A program made the position numbers and the translations under genes. The notes under the pieces were generated by a model. The model was not told where the DNA came from. It saw only the letters and a list, made by a program, of their open reading frames with translations, and did not search any database. Of a stretch of DNA of 64,000 bases, positions 44,311-52,551 are shown piece after piece. The DNA comes from Cohaesibacter intestini (GTDB lineage: Bacteria; Pseudomonadota; Alphaproteobacteria; Rhizobiales; Cohaesibacteraceae). How positions within the stretch are numbered: the stretch's first letter is position 1; every line of letters begins with the position of its first letter. The stretch is taken from NCBI RefSeq assembly GCF_003324485.1, contig NZ_QODK01000006.1, positions 124,001-188,000 on the forward strand. The letters are read 5' to 3'.

Positions 44311-44733
44311 TCATTTGGGGTCCGGGCGCTTCCGGCTGACATAACCGGCGGCAGCTATGCCGCTTCCCAGCGCCATCATCAGCAAGGGGGATGAACGAAC
44401 CACCCGCAGAAGGATCTGCAGGGTTGCGATATCGCTGCTGGTAGCGGAACGCGCTGCGGCACGGATGCGCGCCCGTCGTTTGCGCCTTTTCGCAAGGGCA
44501 TAAAGGACCAACGCGCAGGCAAGAAATGCGATTGCCGCCATGATCAGCAGTGCTTGCATCAGGCCAAGAGCCTGTTCCAGCCAAATGAACAATGCGAGCA
44601 TCGCGAAGGCCAGTCCCAAGAGGCCGGCGAGGATGGCTGCCATCATCAGCAGCCCGTCCTCGACACCGCCCTTGAGCTCTCGCCTCATGCCAGGGCCGAG
44701 CATTTCGCCCAATATGGAGACAAAAGCCTGCAT
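44311..44733 (-). CDS. Phage-holin-superfamily-like membrane protein
   Basis: A 140-residue protein. An amphipathic N-terminus is followed by two strong transmembrane helices (residues ~30-52 and ~58-80), a very basic stretch (KRRKRRARIRAA, ~82-93) and a final hydrophobic segment (~112-130). This matches the small holin-superfamily proteins of non-phage genomes that travel with DUF883 genes. Its ATG is four nt after the DUF883 gene stop, so they form one operon. Function unknown; a membrane stress role is inferred from context. Confidence 0.75.
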   Translation of the reverse strand: MQAFVSILGEMLGPGMRRELKGGVEDGLLMMAAILAGLLGLAFAMLALFIWLEQALGLMQALLIMAAIAFLACALVLYALAKRRKRRARIRAAARSATSSDIATLQILLRVVRSSPLLMMALGSGIAAAGYVSRKRPDPK

Positions 44734-44736
44734 GAT

Positions 44737-45057
44737 TTACTTACGCACCAAGAGGGCTGCCAGAAAACCGACACCTGCGGCCACCCCGACGGCGGCGAGC
44801 GGTTTCTTGCGGATTTCAAGCATCATACGGGCTTCGGCACGACCGACATCTTCATTGAGGTCCGTCAGTTTATCCTGAGCCTTCTCAACGGCGACCTTGG
44901 CGGCACCACGCGCTCGATCCTGAAGATTGATTACATCCTCGGTTCCGTGCTTTGCAAGCAGATCAGTGATCCCTTCGATATCACTGCGAAGCTGTTCGAT
45001 CTCTTTGCTCAGATCAACTTCTTTGGCAGAATTGGTTTTGTTGGCAGCAGTAGCCAT
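44737..45057 (-). CDS. DUF883 (ElaB/YqjD-like) membrane-anchored protein
   Basis: A 106-residue protein. A long helix (residues ~12-80: LSKEIEQLRSDIEGITDLLA) is followed by one C-terminal transmembrane segment with glycine spacing (AAVGVAAGVGFLAALLVRK). In E. coli, ElaB/YqjD proteins of this type are RpoS-controlled, tail-anchored and bind ribosomes. A ggagagtgtgtt ribosome site precedes the ATG. Upstream on its strand, GGAAC-N17-CATT (45152-45127) is one base short of the EcfG consensus. Confidence 0.88.
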   Translation of the reverse strand: MATAANKTNSAKEVDLSKEIEQLRSDIEGITDLLAKHGTEDVINLQDRARGAAKVAVEKAQDKLTDLNEDVGRAEARMMLEIRKKPLAAVGVAAGVGFLAALLVRK

Positions 45058-45186
45058 AACACACTCTCCTTTTTCGATATCAAGTTTTCACATCTGTCGT
45101 CTTCGTTGTTCGTCAGACACCCAATCAATGCGGAAGTGCTGCCCATAGTTCCGAGAAATGCGCCGAAAATATTTTTGATTTTGTTT

Positions 45187-45211
45187 GGAACCTTCGGCCT
45201 TTTGGCGCGTT
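45187..45211 (+). promoter_or_regulatory. EcfG-type promoter upstream of a cytosolic HWE kinase
   Basis: GGAAC (45187-45191), a 16-nt spacer and CGTT (45208-45211), 126 nt before the kinase start. The promoter lies within the longer open frame from 45185, which argues for the downstream start. Confidence 0.82.
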
Positions 45212-45337
45212 AAAAACAGGACTCACGCGCGCACGCTCATCCATGATGGACCTCGGCAGACAGGCATTGTGTTTGTTGCGAGTGGGACCGAAGCACTCCG
45301 AACGCTGATCATTTTCCGACTTGAGGCCACCCAAAGG

Positions 45338-46801
45338 ATGATCCATTTTTCAGACCTGACAGAAGACCAGCGCGCCTTGGTGCAAGATCCAGCCCGTTTG
45401 AGCATTGCGCATCAGATCACTGGATCCGGCATCATTCCAGACACCGACTTTGACACGTTGATCGAGTTGATCCGCGTACAGAATGGGGCTGACAAGGCGT
45501 TCATTGCGCTGGTCGGGGCGACAACCGTTTCCTATCAGGCCTTCGCCAAAACGAAGGATTGCGAGATTAATCTGGCGGACGGCAGAGACATGATTGCCGT
45601 TGCCTGCCTGAAGAAGCAAGCGGGTTGGCAGCCGCCCTTTTTGGTGTCTGAAACGCAGCCATTTCAGGTCTGGGGTGAGCCAATCACGGTCGCGGCTCAT
45701 GCCATTGGCTGTCTTTGTCTCGTATTTCCGGTCGACGCCTCTGGCCCTGATGACGAGCAGTTGATGCGCTCCACCCTGCTTGTTGCGTCGCTATATGAGA
45801 TGAAAAAGTCGGCCCGTACTCGCGTGATGGAAAAATTCGACCTTTCCAGATCCAATATACGCTATGCGTTGGCGCTCAAGGCAGGCCAAGTGGCAACCTG
45901 GAGCTGGGACAAGGGCGAACAGGTCGTCGAATGCGATGCGAGTATGCGAGAGCTGATGGGCATCAAGGATGTCGGCACCATCACGACCCGGTCTTTTCTC
46001 CAACATATAGACCGGAATGATCTGGCTCGCCTGAAGGAAGAAGCGAGTAAAATTGATGCCACGAAAGAAGACCTGATCTTCGAGTTTCGAGCAAGATACA
46101 CCAACAACTACATTATGGTGATGGGGCATTTGTTCGAACGGGACGAAGATGGCCTGCCAAAGAAAGTCTTGGGTGTGGCCATTGACCTTACAGAGAGCAA
46201 GCGCAATGAGGCAAAGACACGCCTGTTGCTTCGGGAAGTCAACCACCGGGTGAAGAATATGCTGGCCATCCTTCAGTCTCTGGCCAGCCAGTCGTTGCGC
46301 AACACCCAGTCTCCGGAGCATTTCACACGTGCCTTTTCAGGCCGTCTTGCGGCGCTGGCAACATCCCACAGTCTGTTGTCTGATCAGGAATGGGACGATA
46401 TCGATCTCGTCAGTCTGATCAAGACGCAGGTCAAACCCTATGCCAGCCATTATGCCGAACAGGTGTCCATTGAAGGGCAGCCAATCGCCATCAATGCCGA
46501 TGCGGCCATTGCGCTCGGGCTTGTCATGCATGAACTGGCGACCAATGCCATGCAATTTGGCGCCCTCTCCTTGAGAGATGGAAGGCTTGAGATCTGTTTG
46601 AGCGCCCAATGTCTGCCATCAGGCGAACAGGCGGCCACCATCCTCTGGAAGGAAAGTGGTGGTCCAGTGGTGAGAGAAGACAGGCGCAATGGGTTTGGGT
46701 CTGTGCTGATCGAACACAGCCTCAACAAAGTGGTTGGTAGCCATGTTGACATCGCCTATCCCTCAAGCGGATTTGAAGCAAAAATCACACTTCCCATATA
46801 A
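45338..46801 (+). CDS. Cytosolic HWE/HisKA_2 histidine kinase with GAF-like and PAS domains
   Basis: A 487-residue kinase without transmembrane segments. The N-terminal ~170 residues look like a GAF sensor domain. A PAS domain (~180-285) includes QVATWSWDKGEQVVECD and ends GVAIDLTESKRNEAK. The kinase core has His303 in REVNHRVKNM, and the ATPase has MHELATNAMQFGA and NGFGSVLIE. The frame begins at 45185; ATG at 45338 lies behind the EcfG promoter and is my choice, though its ribosome site is weak. Such kinases phosphorylate PhyR, so this gene may close a positive loop on the stress response. Confidence 0.88.
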   Translation: MIHFSDLTEDQRALVQDPARLSIAHQITGSGIIPDTDFDTLIELIRVQNGADKAFIALVGATTVSYQAFAKTKDCEINLADGRDMIAVACLKKQAGWQPPFLVSETQPFQVWGEPITVAAHAIGCLCLVFPVDASGPDDEQLMRSTLLVASLYEMKKSARTRVMEKFDLSRSNIRYALALKAGQVATWSWDKGEQVVECDASMRELMGIKDVGTITTRSFLQHIDRNDLARLKEEASKIDATKEDLIFEFRARYTNNYIMVMGHLFERDEDGLPKKVLGVAIDLTESKRNEAKTRLLLREVNHRVKNMLAILQSLASQSLRNTQSPEHFTRAFSGRLAALATSHSLLSDQEWDDIDLVSLIKTQVKPYASHYAEQVSIEGQPIAINADAAIALGLVMHELATNAMQFGALSLRDGRLEICLSAQCLPSGEQAATILWKESGGPVVREDRRNGFGSVLIEHSLNKVVGSHVDIAYPSSGFEAKITLPI

Positions 46802-46839
46802 TTTCCCGCTCATTTAAAAATAAAAAATTTCAGAAATTC

Positions 46840-46864
46840 GGAACCATCTCCAATCCAGTTCGTT
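46840..46864 (+). promoter_or_regulatory. EcfG-type promoter upstream of the PRC-barrel gene
   Basis: GGAAC (46840-46844), a 16-nt spacer and CGTT (46861-46864), 90 nt before the gene. Confidence 0.85.
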
Positions 46865-46954
46865 TTACTCCTGCAAGTCGAGAGGACATGACGTTTACTT
46901 TTGAAAATAAACGTTTCGTTTTCTTGATATTCGCAAATAAATACAAGGAGAGAG

Positions 46955-47800
46955 ATGATGAAGAATATTCTTGTTGCTACGACTGCTTTGGCCTCTGTGC
47001 TGGCGACCAACGTGTATGCGATGGACAACACGGCAAAAACCAAAGAAATGGACAAGGGTACCAAGATGGAAATGTCCGAGCCCATGGCTGGTACGGCCAT
47101 GCAGTTCAGCATCTTTTCCAAAGACGTATCCAAGGATGCAACCAAAAGCCAGAACGGCTATCTGGCTGCCACGCCGGGCCAGATTCTGGCTAGTGGCCTG
47201 ATGGGCAAGACCGTGTATTCAACGATGAAGAACGAGTCTGGCGAACATCTGGTCATCGGTGATGTGAACGACATCGTTCTGGATGGTGACGGCACCGTGG
47301 ATGCCGCAGTTGTCGGCGTCGGTGGGTTCATTGGTCTGGGCGAAAAAGACGTCGCGGTGAATTTCGACCGCCTGCAATGGATGAGTTGGGATGGCGAGCG
47401 TCGTCTGGTGATGGCATCCACCAAGGAAGAGCTTGAATCCGCACCTGAATTCAACCGTGACGGTGTGGAGAAAATGACCAATGCGAACTTGTTGGTGATC
47501 GACCAGAACAAATTGAGTGCCGAACAGCTGATCGGGACTGCCGTGTATGGTGAGAAACTGAATGAAATCGGTGAAGTCGGCGATGTCATTTTGGATTCCG
47601 ACGAACAGGTAGACGCTTACATCGTTGACGTTGGCGGTTTCCTTGGCATCAACACCAAGCCGATTGAACTGGAAGCGGACAAGCTGAATGTCTATGCCGA
47701 CGCCAAAGGTATTCTGCATGTCTATACCCCGTTCACTCAGGAGCAGCTGGAAAACATGCCTTCTTATGAGGAGACAGACCAGATTAGCCTCCTGAAATAA
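46955..47800 (+). CDS. Secreted protein with two PRC-barrel domains
   Basis: A 281-residue protein with a signal peptide (MMKNILVATTALASVLATNV, cut after YA). A short Met-rich acidic linker (KEMDKGTKMEMSEPMAG) leads to two PRC-barrel repeats: residues ~75-150 (GEHLVIGDVNDIVLDGDG, VGVGGFIGLGEKDVAV) and ~185-270 (LNEIGEVGDVILDSDEQ, VDVGGFLGINTKPIEL). PRC-barrels are usually cytosolic or photosynthetic-complex domains; exported double-PRC proteins occur in Hyphomicrobiales with no firm function. A strong aaggagagag ribosome site and an EcfG-type promoter precede it. Confidence 0.88.
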   Translation: MMKNILVATTALASVLATNVYAMDNTAKTKEMDKGTKMEMSEPMAGTAMQFSIFSKDVSKDATKSQNGYLAATPGQILASGLMGKTVYSTMKNESGEHLVIGDVNDIVLDGDGTVDAAVVGVGGFIGLGEKDVAVNFDRLQWMSWDGERRLVMASTKEELESAPEFNRDGVEKMTNANLLVIDQNKLSAEQLIGTAVYGEKLNEIGEVGDVILDSDEQVDAYIVDVGGFLGINTKPIELEADKLNVYADAKGILHVYTPFTQEQLENMPSYEETDQISLLK

Positions 47801-47848
47801 CATCACCGGGCCATGTGCCCGTCGATGAAATGCTCTAAAGCATGAGAA

Positions 47849-47894
47849 AGAAGGCGCGGTCCGCGAAATGGTGGACGGCGCCTTCTTCTTGTTT
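47849..47894 (+). terminator. Terminator after the PRC-barrel gene
   Basis: A 16-position stem (47849-47864 with 47871-47886, one mismatch and one G-U pair) followed by tcttgttt. Confidence 0.75.
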
Positions 47895-47907
47895 GAGGCA
47901 AGCGGAA

Positions 47908-49719
47908 TCAGACCGTAACTTTGGCCGCGTCGATAATCCTGAGTTGCACCGAGGGACGCCCCTGCCAATAGTCAAGGGACAGGTTACCAGCGATATGAAG
48001 GGTCTGACCTCGATTGTCTAGCAACATCGCACCGATCGGCTCGTCGGCGGCGCGGAAGCAGATGGCTTTCAGTTTGCCGCCCGATTGATTGGCAATGGTA
48101 CAACGCACATGCCCGCCCTGCCCGACCACATCGGCAAAAGCGATCTTGTGGGACGGAAAGACAAAAACCGGTTCAGGATTGCCTGCTCCAAAGGGGCCTG
48201 CCTTTTCCAGCAGATGGATCAGATCTTCTGTTGCACCGCTTGCGGTTAGCGCCCCGTCGATCTTCAGGTCATCGAGCGCTCGGGCTTCTTTGACCTGCGT
48301 GCGGAGCTTTTGATCGAGATAACTCTTGAAGGGATCAATATCGTCCTTTTGAATGGTGAGACCGGCCGCCATGGCATGGCCGCCCCCCTTGACCAACAAT
48401 CCATCTTCCATAGCCGAGCGGACTGCGGCCCCCAGATCCGTACCAAGGATCGAGCGTCCGGAGCCGGTTGCCGTTCCATCCGGGTTGATGGCAATGGCAA
48501 AGGCGGGACGACGGAACCTTTCCTTGAGACGGGATGCCAACAGACCGACAATGCCCGCATGCCAATCGGGACTTGACGTTACAAGCCCAGCTGCATCCGG
48601 GTCGGACATCAAGATGTGGTCGGCCTGTGCGATGGCTTCCTCGAGCATGATCTGTTCCAGGGCCTGCCGCTCCTTGTTGAGACGCTCAAGCTCGGCCGCC
48701 AGATGTTCAGCCCGCTCCGCGTCATCACAGGTCAACAAAGTGGCACCAAGGGCCGCGTCGCCAATCCGGCCTCCGGCATTGATCCGCGGTCCCAGCAGAA
48801 AGCCCAGATGATAGGGCGTCACGGGTCCGGAAATGCGCGAGACAGCCTGCAAAGCTGACAGGCCGCGATTTTTGTTGGCCCGGATCACCATCAGACCCTT
48901 GACGACAAACGCCCGATTGAGACCTTGCAACGGTACGACATCGCAAACCGTGCCAAGCGCTACCAGATCGAGCCAGCTCAAAAGGTCTGGCGGGGCACAA
49001 CGGGATTGGTAAAACCCGCTTTGGCGCAAGGTGCGATTGATGGCCACAAGGGTCATGAAGGTGACGCCAACCGCAGCAAGATGCCCAAGGCCACTGACAT
49101 CGTCATGCCGGTTCGGATTGACCAGCGCTGTGCATGGGGGCAGGCTTTCCCCAACCTGATGGTGATCCAGCACCACCAGATCCGTGCCGCGCTCCTTGGC
49201 CCGCTCAAGAGCGGCAAAGGAGGTGGCGCCACAATCAACCGTGATGATCAACTTGTGCCCCTCATCAATCAGGTGATCAATGGCGTCGGGATTGGGGCCA
49301 TAGCCTTCAAAGATCCGGTCCGGGATATAGATATTGGCCTCGCAACCACAATGCCGCAGGAACTTTGCCATCAAAGCACTGGATGTGGCCCCATCAACAT
49401 CATAGTCGCCGAATATCGCAATCTTGTCTCCTGCCTCTATCGAGCGGGCAATCCGGGCGCTGGCCGCATCCATGTCGGTCATGACCGAAGGGTCCGGCAT
49501 CAGGCTCTTGAGGCTGGGGTCAAGGAAGTCCTTTGCGCTTTCCATCGTCTGGTCGCGCCCGACCAGCACGCGCGCGACAATTTCGGGAATGTCGCAGCTT
49601 TGAGCGATGGCGCTGGCCAACTCCATTTGTCGCACATCCAATTGCTCTACCCAGCGGCGTTCCTTGGCGGAGCAGGACACATTGAGATAGGCTTTGGCGT
49701 TGCAGGCAGAAGGAAGCAT
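47908..49719 (-). CDS. recJ: Single-stranded-DNA-specific exonuclease RecJ
   Basis: A 603-residue RecJ, the 5'-3' single-strand exonuclease of recombination and mismatch repair. The DHH catalytic motifs are present (FGDYDVDGATS, VDCGA, VVLDHHQVG), followed by the DHHA1 region (GPRINAGGRIGDA, KGGGHAMAAGLT) and an OB-fold tail. I chose ATG at 49719, which gives the normal N-terminus (YLNVSCSAKERRWVEQL). The frame is open to 49962 but would overlap glpX; ATG at 49770 is also possible. It lies just beyond the glpX terminator and needs its own promoter or read-through. Confidence 0.94.
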   Translation of the reverse strand: MLPSACNAKAYLNVSCSAKERRWVEQLDVRQMELASAIAQSCDIPEIVARVLVGRDQTMESAKDFLDPSLKSLMPDPSVMTDMDAASARIARSIEAGDKIAIFGDYDVDGATSSALMAKFLRHCGCEANIYIPDRIFEGYGPNPDAIDHLIDEGHKLIITVDCGATSFAALERAKERGTDLVVLDHHQVGESLPPCTALVNPNRHDDVSGLGHLAAVGVTFMTLVAINRTLRQSGFYQSRCAPPDLLSWLDLVALGTVCDVVPLQGLNRAFVVKGLMVIRANKNRGLSALQAVSRISGPVTPYHLGFLLGPRINAGGRIGDAALGATLLTCDDAERAEHLAAELERLNKERQALEQIMLEEAIAQADHILMSDPDAAGLVTSSPDWHAGIVGLLASRLKERFRRPAFAIAINPDGTATGSGRSILGTDLGAAVRSAMEDGLLVKGGGHAMAAGLTIQKDDIDPFKSYLDQKLRTQVKEARALDDLKIDGALTASGATEDLIHLLEKAGPFGAGNPEPVFVFPSHKIAFADVVGQGGHVRCTIANQSGGKLKAICFRAADEPIGAMLLDNRGQTLHIAGNLSLDYWQGRPSVQLRIIDAAKVTV

Positions 49720-49790
49720 GGTGGCCGCGTTTCTAAAGAGGAATCGGTTGGGTTGGCGGAAATCTAGCATTCCACATCGCAACAAACAGC

Positions 49791-49819
49791 AAAAAGGCGG
49801 GCACAAGGCCCGCCTTTTT
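49791..49819 (-). terminator. Terminator after glpX
   Basis: GGCGGGC (49796-49802) and GCCCGCC (49808-49814) form a 7-bp stem, extended by A/T pairs. Read leftward it is followed by T5. It lies 34 nt beyond the glpX stop. Confidence 0.85.
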
Positions 49820-49852
49820 TCAAATCGGTCACAGCCACAAGCGGGCTGTTGA

Positions 49853-50842
49853 TCAATCGAGATGGAATTTCTCGAACTGGCGATGCTCACCCTTGATGTA
49901 GCGCACGGTGCCGGTGGTGGAGCGCATGACGACCGTGTCGGTCTTAATAACGCCGCGGCCAATTTTCACGCCATCGAGCATGTTGCCATCGGTCACACCG
50001 GTTGCTGCGAAGGTCACGTCACCACCAGCCAGTTCGATCATTTCGAACTTTTTGGAAGGATCAGCGATGCCCATGCGAATGGTCCGTTCGCGCTGTTCTT
50101 CACTGTTGATCACCAGACGGCCCTGCATCTGGCCGCCGATGCAGCGCAGGGCAGAGGCAGCCAGCACACCTTCAGGCGCGCCACCAATGCCCATATAGAT
50201 ATCGATGCCGGTTTCGTCGGGATCGGTGGTATGAATGACGCCCTGCACGTCACCATCGCCAATCAGGCGAATGGCGGCACCGGTCAGGCGAACTTCCTCG
50301 ATCAGCTTGGCATGACGGGGACGATCGAGAATGCAGACATTCAGTTCACTGATCGGCACGCCCTTGGCATTGGCCAGTGCGGTCAGATTTTCAATGGGTG
50401 TGCGATCGAGATCTACGAGCCCTTCGGGGTAGCCCGGACCGATGGCGATCTTGTCCATGTAAACGTCTGGTGCATTGAGCAGGCTGCCTTCATCGGCAAT
50501 GGCGATAACGGCAAGTGAGTTCGGCTGGTTCTTGGCGCAAAGGGTGGTGCCTTCGAGCGGATCAAGCGCGATATCGACCTTCGGGCCGAGCTTGTTGCCG
50601 ACCTTCTCGCCGATATAGAGCATTGGAGCTTCATCGCGCTCGCCCTCGCCGATCACGACCGTACCGTCGATCGGCAGCTGGTTGAGTTCGCGGCGCATAG
50701 CGTCAACAGCGGCCTGATCGGCCTCTTTTTCGTTGCCCTGACCTCTAAGGCGGGCAGCGGACACAGCGGCGCGTTCAACAACACGAACGATCTCAAGGGT
50801 CAGAATCCTGTCGAGAACTGCGGCTTCTCTAATCTCACTCAT
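49853..50842 (-). CDS. glpX: Class II fructose-1,6-bisphosphatase
   Basis: A 329-residue GlpX, hydrolysing fructose 1,6-bisphosphate to fructose 6-phosphate in gluconeogenesis (also sedoheptulose bisphosphate in some alphaproteobacteria). Diagnostic blocks are VVIGEGERDEAPMLYIGE, a DPLEGT metal site, GIGGAPEGVLAA and ATGVTDGNML. It follows hom by 59 nt and the pair probably forms one transcript ending at the hairpin beyond its stop. The aminotransferase-hom-glpX-recJ order is conserved in Hyphomicrobiales. Confidence 0.96.
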   Translation of the reverse strand: MSEIREAAVLDRILTLEIVRVVERAAVSAARLRGQGNEKEADQAAVDAMRRELNQLPIDGTVVIGEGERDEAPMLYIGEKVGNKLGPKVDIALDPLEGTTLCAKNQPNSLAVIAIADEGSLLNAPDVYMDKIAIGPGYPEGLVDLDRTPIENLTALANAKGVPISELNVCILDRPRHAKLIEEVRLTGAAIRLIGDGDVQGVIHTTDPDETGIDIYMGIGGAPEGVLAASALRCIGGQMQGRLVINSEEQRERTIRMGIADPSKKFEMIELAGGDVTFAATGVTDGNMLDGVKIGRGVIKTDTVVMRSTTGTVRYIKGEHRQFEKFHLD

Positions 50843-50901
50843 TGTGTTTCCCCGTGAACCAATGCTCTGGATGCGGATGCATCCAATAAAAAAATAAGTC
50901 C

Positions 50902-52230
50902 TTATAGTCTTTCTATTCTAATCATTTGCGGCGACGCCAGAATATGACCGTCTTTTTCTATCGCGTCGAGGGCTTTACGCACAGCTTCCTCAGTCGTCTC
51001 ATACGTTAGGAGTATGACATCTTTGGGCTTTTCCTGCGACAAACTGTTCACATCGGTTTCCACGATCCTGGAACGGCCACGACGCTGAACGATGCTTTCG
51101 AGGGAAATCTCGCACTCTGCCATGCGGCTGGCAATGGAAGCAAAGGCGCCAGGGCGATTCTTGACCGTCAGACGAATGTAATAGCCGCCTTCATGGGTAC
51201 CCAGACTGGATGAGCTGTAAGGCTTCAACGCGCTGACAGGGCGGCCGAGTGGTGCAACCTTCAAACCGCGGGCGATGTCGATGATGTCAGCAACCACGGC
51301 AGAAGCGGTTGCGTCGCCCCCTGCTCCCGGACCGGCCAGAGTAATCGACCCGACGGCATCGCCATCAATGGCGACTCCGTTGGTGACACCGGAGACCTGC
51401 GCAATTTCGGATTCCTTTGGCACCATGGTTGGGTGCACGCGCTGTTCGATGCCCGAGTTGGTTTTCTGGGCAACCCCCAGCAACTTGATCCGGAAGCCTA
51501 GATCATCAGCCGCCATGATGTCGGCAATGCTGATCGAGGTGATGCCTTCAAGGAAAATGGACTCCGCATCAATCTCGGTGCCGAAGGCCAGACTGGTCAA
51601 GATGGCCAGTTTATGGGCGGTGTCGTTGCCTTCAATATCAAAGGTCGGATCCGCTTCCGCATAGCCGAGGCGCTGGGCATCGGCCAGACAGTCCTCAAAG
51701 CTGATCCCGTCCTCTTCCATCCGGGTCAGGATGTAGTTGCAGGTGCCGTTCATGATGCCATAAACGCGCGAAATATTGTTTGAGGTGAGCCCTTCACGCA
51801 GCGCCTTGATGACGGGGATCCCCCCGGCAACGGCGGCTTCGAAGTTGAGCGAAACCCCATTTTCTTCGGCCAGACGGGCGAGCGCGTTGCCATGCTTGGC
51901 CAGCAGCGCCTTGTTGGCGGTGACCACATGCTTGCCGCTTTCCAGCGCGGCGCGAACGGACGCCTCGGCGGGGCCATTGTCGCCGCCGATCAGCTCGACG
52001 AACACATCGATGCTATCGCTCTTGGCCAAGGCCACCGGATCATCAAACCATTCGAAGGCCGACAGCTCCACGCCGCGATCCTTGTTGCGGCTGCGGGCTG
52101 TAATGGCGGTAATCTGCATGGTGCGTCCGGCTTTTTGGGCCAGTTCGTGATCCAGAGCTTCAAGGCGTTTGATAACAGAAACGCCGACCGTTCCAAGGCC
52201 TGCGAGGCCTAGCTTCAGGGGTTCGCACAT
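50902..52230 (-). CDS. hom: Homoserine dehydrogenase
   Basis: A 442-residue enzyme reducing aspartate semialdehyde to homoserine (threonine and methionine branch). The NAD(P)-binding start is LGLAGLGTVGVSV; the catalytic domain has AVAGGIPVIKALREGL, GIMNGTCNYIL and GYAEADPTFDIEGNDTAHKL; an ACT domain from about residue 360 gives threonine feedback. I use ATG at 52230, with ggaag eight nt upstream; ATG at 52257 is possible. No aspartokinase is fused. Confidence 0.96.
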   Translation of the reverse strand: MCEPLKLGLAGLGTVGVSVIKRLEALDHELAQKAGRTMQITAITARSRNKDRGVELSAFEWFDDPVALAKSDSIDVFVELIGGDNGPAEASVRAALESGKHVVTANKALLAKHGNALARLAEENGVSLNFEAAVAGGIPVIKALREGLTSNNISRVYGIMNGTCNYILTRMEEDGISFEDCLADAQRLGYAEADPTFDIEGNDTAHKLAILTSLAFGTEIDAESIFLEGITSISIADIMAADDLGFRIKLLGVAQKTNSGIEQRVHPTMVPKESEIAQVSGVTNGVAIDGDAVGSITLAGPGAGGDATASAVVADIIDIARGLKVAPLGRPVSALKPYSSSSLGTHEGGYYIRLTVKNRPGAFASIASRMAECEISLESIVQRRGRSRIVETDVNSLSQEKPKDVILLTYETTEEAVRKALDAIEKDGHILASPQMIRIERL

Positions 52231-52551
52231 TTGCAGATCTTCCAGTCTCTTCTTCATTATCTTGGCGGTATCGGGTCGGTAGATGGCTATTCGCACGGCA
52301 AAAAGGACCGTACTGAAGCCATAACCCGCTTGCGCAGGGCGCCTTGATGCTATCCGGCAGACCGGTCCAGCGTCAATTCACTCTGGGGCAGATCAAAGCT
52401 GCATGCATAACAAATCGGCAAAACGCCGCAATTTTGCATGTCTTCAGCATTTGATACATACGCAAGGCGAAACGGGTCCGCAAGGTCAATCTGACGGCGA
52501 TGGCGTCATTTGACCTTACGGATACCCGCTGCATGTCTTATTGTGTATCAA
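52231..52551. other. Gene-free stretch between hom and the aminotransferase gene
   Basis: These 321 nt on the leftward path hold no gene. They should carry the hom promoter. I saw no clear terminator for the aminotransferase gene and no riboswitch I could recognise. Confidence 0.5.

Noticed and set aside
45127-45152. GGAAC-N17-CATT on the minus strand before the DUF883 operon
   Set aside because: One base off the consensus in the -10 box, so it is noted under the gene but not called as a promoter.
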